Shown: one piece after another, positions 34,733 through 47,200 of the stretch
Layout: the number at the start of each line of letters is the position of its first letter
Numbering within the stretch: position 1 is the stretch's first letter
DNA from: Solea solea
Taxonomy: Eukaryota; Chordata; Actinopteri; Pleuronectiformes; Soleidae
Reading direction: 5' to 3'
DNA length: 64,000 bases
Assembly (NCBI RefSeq): GCF_958295425.1
Contig: NC_081139.1
Location: 15,017,888-15,081,887, forward strand
Notes under the pieces: model-generated
Database searches by the model: none
Seen by the model: the letters and a program-made list of their open reading frames with translations, nothing else
What the model was told of the DNA's origin: nothing
Translations under genes and position numbers: made by a program

Positions 34733-37700
34733 TCACAAGTCCGTGACCTTATTCTCCACAGCGGCAGCGATCTGCTGCAGCCTGTAGCCGAGCTGCATCT
34801 TCTGGGCTGTGGGGTCCTCCTCCAGTGCTGTGATGATCTGATGACAAGATGGTGGATGAACGGGTGAGCGAGAGAGAAAAGTTTAAATTACACCAAAATA
34901 AGAATTATTATTCTTCTTCTAACTTCAAATGTACAATAAGAATCCTGTTATACATTATAGTCTAGGGCTGCAACATGATGATTTCCATAAAAACTGTATA
35001 TTTTTGTGGGTGAATTGTCTGGCTTTGATTTAGAACAGTGAGGTGTAAAGAGTGCAGCGAGTCAAACACACCTGGTCATAGTATTTGTTGATGTACTTGT
35101 AGAGCTCGTGCAGTGCGACCAGGTAATTCAGCTCTCCAGAGTAGTTCTGAAACACAAAGTGTAAGAGGTTAATGGTCACATTGTGTGTGTGTGTGTGTGT
35201 CTTTGTGAGAAACTTATAAACCACAGGGAGAGAGGACATTTTCTCACCACATAAAACAGACTTTTTGAGGGTTAAGACTTGGTTGAGGGTTAGGGCCTGG
35301 TTTATGGTCAAGGTTAGGGTAACGGGCAAGGGCCAGTCTATTTATATAGCGGCCCGTGGGCCACATATGGCCCATAACCAACTTCATAGTGGCCCAGCAC
35401 AGGAAAAAACTAGAGAGACACTTTTCCCTGTCCCTCAAAGATTTCTACATACATTCCTACAGTCGTCTGACAGGTTTGATGGCAGAGTTAGTTCTTCTGT
35501 ATTCTGTTAAAGGCACTTTGAGATGTCTGTGGGTCGTATATGACATTAGTTTGTCTTATTTCAAAGAGAAACAAATGCTAACACACGTTTATTTTTTATT
35601 TAAGTTAGTTACAGCTAGTACTGTGCATTTTCTTCCACACACTGTGAGGTGTACGAAGGACAAGTATGACCAAGATCATTATATTTTCAATGCACTTTTT
35701 GATGTACTTTTTAAATGTGTCCCCACCTGCTGCTTATTGGCTGCAGGAAATGTCTAAATGTCTACATTTCTTGGTTTGAAAATGTGGCCAAACTGAGTTT
35801 TAATTGAATAGCCCTGGGCTAGGGAATGCATTGTGTTCATGAGGTGTCCTCACTTCAAATGCTGTGTAAACGTGTGTGTGTGTGTGTGTGTGTGTGCGTG
35901 CGCGCTCTCACCCTGGACAGCTCAGCCAGAGCAGAGTTCATCTCCTGGTCACTGGCTGAGATGGTCTGCCTGATGTCAGCGTAGTACCTACAACAACAAA
36001 CATTGACGGTTTAAAAACTCATTTTTGTTTTGAGGACGACGTTTGACCTTTCAGAACACATTGCCGTGTCGTTCCGGGAGCAGTTAAGACAAGTTTACGC
36101 GACACAATTTTGTATGTGCTGCTCACATACAAACCTGACGCATCACAGACTAACCCCAGGGAGTTACTGGCACAAGTGTTAAAGGATGAAGGAAAATAGA
36201 TGCAAATCAAATAAAATGACATATACAACAGAAGCATATAACTGGAAATAGTGTTTGTTTATTGTTTAAAATCTTACCCAACTAACCCGTAACTTAACTA
36301 ACTTTAACATCCTTTGCTTGTTCTTGTTCTGCCTGGTTTTTTATTTACTTTTCAATGTGTTGCTACATCACACGTCGGTGTACATGCAAAAGACAAGGAC
36401 AGTATAAAGACAGCAGAAATGACGACAGAAATAGAGCATTGCATCTTTAAAGGGAGGAAGAAGAAGAAGAAGAAGAAGAAGAAGAAGAAGAAGATAGAAC
36501 ACAGACACATTCCATCATGGACAGCACTGCTACAAGAAATACTACAGACATCCAAGAGATGAGGCTTTCATTATGGCCGGACTCACTTTTCCACCATCTG
36601 CTTGTATCGAGGAATATCTCTGGCATACAGCAGCTTGTTGATGGGAGAATCCTGTTTCAAATGAGAACCAAAGACTTTAGTGAGAATGTTGTGTCACAAA
36701 TGTGAGCTCCATTTGTAGCTGGAGCTGTAAAACCGCTGAACCAGCAGCTTCTGAAACACAGTTTTGACTATCTGAACTAAAAACATGACGTGAAACAAGC
36801 GATAAACACGATCCTCCTCACCCGTCCCAGTTTGTGCTCAGCAATGGTGCACGAGTCCATGAATGTCTGGGCGATGACGGAGAGGACAGCGTCCACGTGG
36901 TCCGACGCCTGGACGTCAAATATGAACTGAGGGTTTTTCACAATGTTGATCCAGAAACGCAGAGGGAGACTAAAGACACACAAGAGATATTAATGAAGAT
37001 CTGAATCTGTCAGGAGCAACAACATTGACATGTAAGAAGCTAAAAAAAATCTTTAGTTTTAATAAAAAAACACAAACAATGAATCAATTATCAAACTATG
37101 TGACATTTAATTAATAATCGATGAATTGAGTATTTCTAGTGTTCATTTCACACCTGGCAATAAAAAGCTTCCTTTATTAATTTCTGCAACTTAAAAGAAA
37201 TTGAAAGCATTTAGCAAATCACTCAGGCTACAATTGAATCATTATACATTTATAACTGTTTTGAGACATTTAAAACATATGTCATCGCATCACTGTATAA
37301 ATTAATACTCACGTGGTGATGCTGCATTTTGCCTTAACTCTAAAGAACTGAGGCTTGACTTCAAAAATGATCTTTTATGGTAATAAGTTTGAATAAGTTC
37401 ACTCACACAATCATGTGTTTTTCTCTAAATTAAAGTACAGTCTTTACCTTACCCGGTCAAGTTCCTTGCGATAAGATGCTCATTTACAACAACAGCGTCA
37501 TCTTCACCTCGTCGAGTTGACACTTCACACAGCATCGCTACAGACAATAAAAATCTCCCCCACTGTTGATTTCCTTGGTGTCGAGTGTGAAACTCTAGTA
37601 TCTTGACAGACCTAACTGTGATCGGCTGAATCTCTGTGCCCGTGCGTCCGCGCTCCGTACCTGTTGGTCTTCCAAATGTGGATTGTCTCGGGATCCGAGA

Positions 37701-40700
37701 TGCCGTGTTGTCCCGCCTGGTCGTCCAGAAGGTCAAAGAAATATTTGACAGCGAGTGGGACGGGGCGGCTGGTGCTGAGGATCACGGTGAACAGGTCGTC
37801 CACAAACTTCTGCAGCGTACCCTGAGGGAGGGAGAGAGAGAGAGAGAGAGCTCACTCGCTGACGCACACTGGTCACATGGCAAAAACACATCTCTGTGGA
37901 CACTGTGAGAAACATCCACTGCTAAAACATGATGTCACCCATAGCAACTGGGGTCAAACCCCCCCCCCCACATACACACACACGCCCCCAACCCTTAGCT
38001 TGGGCCTGGTCTTTGTTCCTTTCTCAGCAGCAGTTTTGTCAACAGCTCTTTGTGAGGGGAGGAGCCTTTAGTCCCATTTACTGCTCAGATAAGACCTATA
38101 GTGAGCATGGCCTCAGATTAACAACACAACCACTGAAACATATCGTTTCTACAATCGATGAAAAGATTATAATTGTAAAACGAATCTTATTTTATTAGAA
38201 TGTAGCCCTGCTAATGTCATTGAAGATGTTTAGGGTTTAAGATGCAATGTTTTCAAAGAGCGCTCCTCCATGGGGCTCAGACACACAGGGACCTACACAG
38301 ATCCTTTATCAAAACCAATACAATCGAAGTCTTTTTATAATGAATTATAAATATTTATAATTAAAAGGTTGGCCATAACTGAACTGCAGCCTCAGCACTG
38401 CACTCGTGCTCACAGTGGCTCAAGTTAGTAACTAAATCTACACTCTTTCATGTTTGGAGAGATAAGAATCCCATCAACTATCTATACATTAGAAAAACAG
38501 GTGTGTACCTTCATTGACAGCAGACGGGTCAGGTAGATTTCAGGAATGGCCTTGGCTCTCTCCCTCTCTCTCAGGCTGCCTCTGCGGTGTTTGGGCAGCT
38601 CCGGCTCCTCGCTGGCTTTCACCAGATGCCACAGCCGCACTCCTCCTTCATCCGCGTCCTCCAGCATAGGTGTTTCTGCACGGATCGACATTTTATTTAA
38701 GTGTCATCACTTTCCATGTCATTATTGTGGCAAGTGAACCAGAAACTGTTAACTCACTCTCTCCTGCTACGTAGTCATGGTTGTCATGGTGAATGTGTTT
38801 GTTGTGGCGAGGGACCAGCGCTACGGTTGCGCCGTCCGGGACCTGATGAATGACAAAATAAATGTGCAGTTAGCATCAAAGAGTCTGTTGAAGTGTTTTA
38901 TAGATTATAGATTTAGTGTGACTAAGTGTGACTGCTGACCTTGTAGTGCTGCAGAGTGTTCAGGCGCTTCCAGTTGCCCTGGACCACAGACGTCAGGTCC
39001 TCGTCTGACAGGATGAGGTGTCCAGCAACACCAGACCTCCACTCTGTGTGTTTTATGATAAAAAAAATGATGAAACGGTCCTGTATTTACATTTGTTCTG
39101 CTGCAGGGGGCACCACAGCTCAACTAAGGTAATAAAAAGGATCACTGAAGACACATGGTTATTAACATTTTCCTGCCACTTAAACAGATTTAAGTGTGAT
39201 CTGGAAAAATGTTTTGGAGTGGGATCACGCTGAGGTCTCTTTCTCCACGGACAGCTCACCTTCATCCAGTTTAAGTACATGTTAAAAACCACCTAATGTA
39301 ATGCAAGTCTAAGTCAAGCTAATTATTACACCTTCAGTCAAATAATGAATGTGTTTTTTAGAGTGCCATGTGGTGTGAACAGATGCCTTGTGGTGTGAAC
39401 AGATTCTCACCCAGGTCCAGTGAGTCGGCGTGGGGTCGGTTGGAGAAGGAAGTGCCTTTGAACACTTGATCCAGCAGCTTCTCCTTCACCTGTGTGATGG
39501 TGTCACAGTCCAGCACCTTGGAAGGCACCGGCTGGCTCTCATTCACTCCACCACCCTGCACCAACACATTCAGAGTCTGCAGAGGATAAACAAAGGAGTA
39601 TTGTCAGGGGAAAAATATCCAGACAATGCAGATTCTTTTATTTCATCAAAATGATCTAGAGTTGTCCTCACCAGGGTCTTGTACTCCACGTCCTCACGCA
39701 GCAGACGGTTGTCATTCAGCGTGTACTTGGCCTTTCCTGTAACGGCGTCCACTGGACCTTTGTCTACCTGATGCTTTATGGCCCTGAACAGCATGTAGAG
39801 AGACTCTCCTGCTGAGTCCTGCACACACACACACAGATAGACAGAAAGAGAATAAGGGACTCAATTAGGAGACTCTTTTATGCACATTTATTGAAATAAT
39901 CTCTTTAATTTTAAAGTGAAAACAGAAAAAAATACAATACATATAACTTTTACAGCCACGGCTTTTAAGATGGAAATATTTGAATGTCCCTATTTCATGG
40001 AAATTAAATCAGTAGTTTTTGAGTAATTCTGCTGACAGAAACAAAGACAGCCAGCCAGACAGACAGAGACTTTGTCTGACTGACTGAGAGTTTCAAACAA
40101 AAAGTCCTTCAAACTGACAACCCTAACAAAACATGACGAATGTGCCGACTGACCCTGAGGAAAGCGTAGAGACAGATGGACATCCAGTTGGTCAGCAGCT
40201 TCTCCACCACTGTCTCCGTCCTGCAGAGAAAAATAAAAACATGAGTTGTGACACTGCAAAAACATTGACAGAACAACAAGAAGGGACAGTTCAGGTGTTT
40301 TTGAAGTGTGGTATGTTGGCAGGGCTAATTATTTGTCAGTGCCTCATAAAACCACAGCCACACTTGTCCCTCTTCCCCTTCCTCGTACCTTCGCAGCATC
40401 AGTTTGGGGTTCTTGGCCACGTACTGTTCCACCAGGTCATTCAGGAGAGTTTTGAGGATGTCAGTGAAATATTCCAGTTTCCCGTGAAGTGACACAGTCA
40501 GCAGGGAGGCGACGTAGGCTCTGTCTCTGGGTGAGAAGGTCCTCTGGCTCTCCAGCGTGTGAATGAACTATAACAAAAAGGAAAATACGAGGTGTTTTAT
40601 TCCTCTCTAAAAGAAAAACAGGATGCAGAATTTTGCATGGCCATTCATTCTACCTTGGTGAGGAAGAGTTTGCTGTTGAGCAGGTTGGACAGCTGCACCA

Positions 40701-41247
40701 GGCCCTGCTCCACTGTCTGCCGACGACACTCCTGAACGTCCAGGTCTCGCCTCAGCGGAGACTCTCGATGGCCTGGGAAAAAGATGCGTTCGGCATACAT
40801 GCGGTAGTTGAGGAAGGGGATTCCTGAGCCCACCAGGTCACTGGACATGTCCATCATCTCTGTCATCAGATCTGTGATGCGGTAAATGAACAAGGATAAG
40901 AGGTCACAAGCTGCAGAGTTTTAAATCTCTCCTGTAGATTAGATGTTGGTGTTCCACTGGGGATGGCAGTAGGAGGTAAAAGAAGGTCAATATTGACACT
41001 AGCCTAAAATGAAACTCTTGTGGAGCAGCCACGTGTGACGTAACAAGATGATTTAACGAAGATGCTGTAGAAGGAGAACTAAAACTAACTTTGTTCTTTT
41101 GTGTCTTCTCTCCAAAAACTTTCCAAACGTTCACACCGTCACTTACCAGTGAACTCTTTCTTGCAGCGGTCTCTCACACTGGTCTCCAAATTCTCCAGTT
41201 GGATCTGGACCTTCTTGTAGTCTCTCAGGGCCTGTTTACTCTTTCTC
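34733..41247 (-). CDS. plxnb1: plxnb1 cytoplasmic exons (GAP domain, Rho-binding insert, PDZ tail)
   Basis: Exons 41147-41247, 40654-40871, 40389-40567, 40154-40220, 39672-39818, 39411-39576, 38940-39043, 38758-38842, 38509-38675, 37661-37821, 36822-36969, 36587-36651, 35912-35987, 35072-35146 and 34733-34837. They encode the juxtamembrane coiled segment ([20 protein letters not shown]), the split RasGAP-like domain and, between its halves, the ubiquitin-like Rho-GTPase-binding insert (about [15 protein letters not shown] to [15 protein letters not shown]). The two arginine-bearing GAP segments LMLRR (window residues 1404-1408) and LPLRFW (1708-1713) are intact, so catalytic competence is expected. 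[20 protein letters not shown] and [24 protein letters not shown] blocks match plexin-B1 closely. The protein ends ENKVTDL. Confidence 0.95.
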
Positions 41248-44200
41248 CTAAAACCAACACAGACAAGAGCAGAGGGTCACCAGAAAATGAGGAGCAGGTA
41301 AAAACTCTCCCACAGAAGCCAGCTCACAAACTTACACCAGCGAGGGTCAGAGCTGGGTCAAAGTAAACACTCTTCCTAATGTATTCCTTTGGAGGAATAA
41401 ATGATGACATTACACTGACCTGTAGATGAGAACGATGATGAGGACAATCAGGGCCACTATCGACGCCCCGACTCCAACTCCAATCTGAGCCTCCAGAGGG
41501 AAGGTGGACGGGCTGAGGTTGTCGTACAGAACTTTACCAAGAGAAAAGTTCTGGTTGCCCATTTGGACCTGAAACACACACACAACACACAGACAGTAAA
41601 TGTAAATGTCAGTGCCGCACTGTTCCCCAAGTGAACACGTTTCCTGTGACTGGACACTGAAAACAAGGCGAACTCACAGTGAATTCTGGGAGGTTGTCAG
41701 AGCCCTCGCGTTTCTTGCCGTTGGGTCCAGGTGAAGGCTGCTGAGGCGGCGGCTCACAGTAAAGATGGTTTCTCGTCAGGGTCTTCACCGCGCACACGCC
41801 TTCCCCGATCAACACCACAACCTCGTCTTTAGTGATGGCCAGGTCCAAGTTTTCTCCCTGATAACACACAACAATATAATAGAAGAGAGTTTATGTTTTA
41901 GATAGTTTTACTTTTAGCACCCGTTGCTATAATTGCTCTCTCTCTCTCTCTGACCTCCAGCTGGATGAAGCTGCCCGGGTTGTAGCGGTAAGCCCTCAGA
42001 GGCTCCTGCTGGTTCAGGCGGCGTAGAACCGGGTTAGGTTCGTAGCTGAAAGTCTGAGGGTTTAAACTGCTGAAGTCAAAGCACAGGTTGTCCAGAAGAA
42101 ACTCGACCGTGACCTTTGATCCCCAGACAGAGGAGTCCACCGTAGGGGAGCGACACAGAATCAGAGAGGAGGAGTTCACGTCACAGTGCTCCATGAACTG
42201 ATGAGACAGAGAAGGTGCAGAGAGGACGTTCAGTAAAGACACACACATACACAAAAACACTAATGCTGTCTGAAATTTGGATATTCATTCAACATTAAAA
42301 TGTACAGCCTAGAAGTGCATCCCACTAGGGCTGCGGTGATTATTTGATATTAATTGATAAATAAATAAATTGTTAACTATTTTGATAATCCATCGATCAG
42401 TTTATAATTAAAACAAGTTCCTCTGCTTTTACAACATCTTAAATGTGAATATTTTCTGGTTTATTTGCTCCATATAACAAAGAAATCATTAAAACTGAAA
42501 AAGATGACACACAAACACATACTTGTTTGACAGAGCAGAGTGCGTCTGCAGGGCAAACAGGATCAGGAACCATCCTAACTCTCCTTCCCGGTTGTACGCT
42601 CACTCTCTCCTCCATCTGCACTGTTGTCCTCTTCCTCCTCCTCCTCCTCTTCTTCTCTTTGCTCTGGCTGACAGACTCATAGGGAGAGACCGTCACCACC
42701 ATCCGAGGATTCTGCACCACATCCAAATTGTGGCCCGACACATAGATCAGTCGACCGCCACTAAACAGAGAATAAAAGTTTAAAGATCTTTTGGATAAAA
42801 AGGGGAAACAAGCTTAATGTTGATGGTCAGAATGTGACACTTACTACAGGAAACTTTTAGCTGGGGTGGCATGGGTGATGTTTGGGTTGTGGGTGTAGCG
42901 GTAGGACGATGTGTGGAGGTGACGCTGGCTGCTGCCGTAATGCAGGGTGATGCGGTGATCTCCCGTCTTATTACAGCTGCCAGTCACACACTGAACACTG
43001 GACTCCTGCACTTCTGATAGACTGAGGAGGAAAAGGAGACAGACAGGAGAGTCAGATCAATAAATACTTTCATACCTTTAGCCCAGACTGAGGCTCCACC
43101 CCAAGTTTTGGTTTAAAAGTGCCTTACAATGCATTTTTGCTGCATATTATGTCTGCTGTCCACACTACCCCAGTGTTTACGAGCCCTGGACGTTTAAATG
43201 GAGACCTCTGAAAGTGATGATGCAGTTCCCTGCACTTGCGTCCCGATTGTAACACATAGTTTAGAGAGACATCCAATCAACTTCCTCTTTACACTGACAC
43301 AAGTGTGTTAAAGTGTGTTTGTATGGACACAGATTCTTTCTGATACAGAGCTGAAATGCTCGTCGGCACAGTTTGTCCTTTCACCCTTTCCCCCTCTAGT
43401 ACAGGGACATAATTCACGTGCATTTCTGTGACTATACTGTACGTTTACTACACATGTTTGTGTTGCTCACATTTTGCAGGCCACTCCTCCCACGGTGATG
43501 GTGAGGTCAGAGGGACGGCCTGTCAGCAGGTTACGGCCGGTGATTGTCAGGGTGGTTCCTCCGGCCTTGGGGCCCCTTTCAGGTGAAAGCCCCATCACAA
43601 ACGGGTCCTGTCAGGATGGAAGATGGCAGCCATTAGAAATGCATGAACCACAGATGAACCCATTATTAACCCAGCCAAAAATACTTTTCACCAGAGCATG
43701 AGATATTTTTAACTGTTTAAGTTAATTATATTTACAAGAACCAAATGTTTTATATGTGCAGGTGCTTTTTTTTTTTTTATGAACCGTTTGTCCACCAGAG
43801 AGCACTGTCACTTCACTGCTGAGTAAACCACACATTTTACTGCTCAGCAGAATAGAATCAGCATTGATGTCGTTGATGTGTTAATGATAATGACATAAAT
43901 TATTTCCTCCTCTAAATACCCAAAATAATGTTAAAGTTCCTGTGTAAATGTATATATGAAAGGGAGCGAAATACTGTACACAACAGTTGGGAGCAAATTC
44001 ACCCAGTAATGAGGAGATGGGACAATGTTTTATCCATGTTGCTGCAGCACATTGCCTTAAGTTAGTTTCTTTTTCTTTTACTTATTATAATTACATACCA
44101 CCATTTGCCAGTCTCTCTTACTTCCAGTTTTAAACTATATATCAACATTTCAGTCAACATAATATAATTTTTTACAGTGTAATTCATGAAGAGGTAATGT

Positions 44201-47200
44201 ACCTGGTAGCTGAACTTCTGGCTGGACAGACCAAACTCTCCCCCGCTGACTTTAACAGAAACAAAGCCCACCTTCTCTCCTCCACTCGCTTTGGTCTTGC
44301 ACACGATTCTGAAAGACACACATCAGACTTGAGATTGTTAATTGACCTCGATATCAGGTTCTTATTCACAAAAAAAACGCTCTAAAACTGTTTTTGAGAC
44401 AGGTTTGCTGATCACATATGAAGAACACATCTGAAACATTTAGGTGAGGGAATGGCGTCTAGATCAAGCCTGCAGTGGGCAAAACTCTCTGTGAACTCAC
44501 AATTTCTAGAAATTGAACAAGGGAGCTGAGCATCATTCACGGTCACATTCCACGTGTTCCTGTAAATTGACTTGTTGCCACTGATGCTGTCAATTAATCA
44601 CGATCGATGTGGTGATATGGGGTCAGAGATTTTTTTTACTAATGTCACATTCACTTCACGCGCGTTTCTCAGTATAGCAGTGTTTGAATCTTATGTCACC
44701 CAGTGGCTTAGAAGTTTGTTTTATGTTGATACAGACGGAGGCAACTGAAGAGTTTGAATTAAAACATTTAAGTAGTGAATCCTACTGCTTAAAATACCCG
44801 TCGTTCTGCAATTTGATGGACAGAGGCTCCTTGGACAGGACCCCCCCTCTCTGTGTCCAATGACCCCAACACTGATGTAAAACTCACAAGCATGAATTGC
44901 GCACACACACAAAGCCACTGTGTACCTGGACGAGACCTCATAGAGGCTAATAATGACTGTGCAAGGCACATCGGCTACCAACACAGAGTCAAGGATGTCT
45001 TCAGCCTTCTGGCCCAGGTTAGAGCCTGAGATGGTCACCATGGTACCACCTTCCAGCAGACTGGAGAGTGGCTCAATCTGAGGTCAGGCACAAAAACAGA
45101 AATTAAGAAATTTCAACCAAATGGTAAACAAAGATGTGTAATCTGTCATATGAACATAAATCAGTGCTATGAGCATTTCAAATCTCCCACATTCCCAAAG
45201 TAAGGATTTTAAGCGAGAGGTCTGAGGAGTGTACTCACAAAGTTGATGACAGGAGCAGGACACGTGTGTTGCACAGTTTCACTGCAGGAGTCCGAGTACA
45301 AGCAGCTGGCCTGAGCAGTGCCACACCACACACAACCGTACTTCTGGTCGGCTGTATGGCAGCGGCTGCAGTCAGATCGGCCCACGGAGCAGTTGTACAG
45401 AGTCACTGTTGACACGACAGACACAGAACAACATCGGTTGATGCTTTAATGTCTTTCTATTGAGACTTGTTGTCAAGTTGTTGTTGGGTCTTTGTGAAAC
45501 AGGTTTTTTTTTTTAATTATTTTCAGTGTGGCTATATGAGGTACATCTGAAACAGTGTTTCCACCGAGTGGAACGGTTCAGTTCACTTAAAGCTCCCAAA
45601 TCCAGTGGGCTAAAATCACTTTTTATATGCAAGTACCTCACACATCCCTTTAAGTATCCAAAAAGTGAGAATGAGAAAGTGTATTATGTACAATCAAACA
45701 TAAATTAGACCTCACCATAAAGATCATTGGAGCTGTCCACATGGAAGGTGTCCCTCCTCTTCACATACACCATGGCATTGTATTCGTCCACTGGAGCTGA
45801 ATATGTGTACTGGACAAACAACAGCGGCGTCACTTACAGGAAAACACTCTACTGTTGCTCTATGCACGCTCACAATAAAAAGTATAATACAGTGAGTGGC
45901 TGCACATCATCACACCTGGTGTAGCTGACAGGTGATGTCGAAGCTGAATGGATTCATGTCGTCAGTTTCCACGTAGGCGTCCACAACCACCGTCTGTCCT
46001 TCAATGACCAGCACACACTCATAGTCCAGCTCTGTGTCCTGAACACACAAAACACTGTCTTAGCATGGCAGGACAGGAAAGTGTGTGTGTGTGTGTGTGT
46101 GCACGTGTAATACCTGATAGAGGTGCAGGTTGTGGGCCAGCAAAGTGATCTTCCTCTCCACTCGCACGGGGAGCAGTGAAGAACCCTGAATCTTCTCCAC
46201 ACATGGACAAGCAGAGGAACCCCAGCTGACGTACGAGCCCTCGTCTGCCTGTTGTTTAACAAACACACACACAGACACACGCATGCAGAGTAAGTACAAA
46301 CACCCTCATGTTTGTACAATTCCGTGCACACACATGCAATCTTTTCTTACCATTCAGTAAAGCAGCACACTGCAAATTCACTTTCTACAACTACCAGTTA
46401 CTTTATAACATTGAAATGTGATTAAACAAGTCATTTTCTAGATAAACACAACTTAACAAGGTTGAAAATGTTTTTTTTTGTTTTGGATAAAACAGCAGCA
46501 GGCGAATTTAAAAACAGAAACGTAGTTGCATTAAAACCACTTGGCTGGAGATAGCTGCCTTAATGTTCTCAAATGAGAAGATAAGGAAGTATATAGCCAT
46601 TCTGTTTAAGGTCAGCTTGGTTGCCTGTTCATCTGTCTTCAATGACCGGTATCTTCTGTGTCTTTATACCTTTAACACTCTGACACAACTGACTGATCGC
46701 CCTTTACTGTGCACTTCTTAACCTGGTCTTCTGATTTAGCACCTCTCTCTCATTCAGCTACAGTGTTGTCCCCCAGTTTAGACATTTAATAACTTTTAAA
46801 TAAGTAAAAGCAAAAGTAACTGCCCTTGCCTTGCTCCAGGAGGTAGAGCCATGGACCAGCACCGGCCCAGTTTAAGACCTTAATACTTCAAAGCTGCCGT
46901 CAGTGATGTCACCTTTGACTATTGTTATAAAATGTTATTTTATAATTTTATGAGATTTAGTAGCCTGCCTTTGACAACTTTTAACCATCTGCCTACCTCT
47001 GTACATTAATGTCAATGTTTTGGTCACACATTTGTGTTTGTGTGAATGTAAATATAGGTATTATATTATAAGTGCGTTTGTTGCTGGGTTTTGTCTGTGT
47101 GGATATGAGTGTGTGTTGGTGCTTTGTCTGGGGGAAATAGACAAGCGGTCCATTTGAAAGGTTTGGTGTGACCCTTATACCTTATTACAACCAGTTTAAT

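Noticed and set aside
35266..35330. Several ggttaggg words suggesting an interstitial telomere repeat
   Set aside because: The words are scattered and interrupted, not a tandem ttaggg array.
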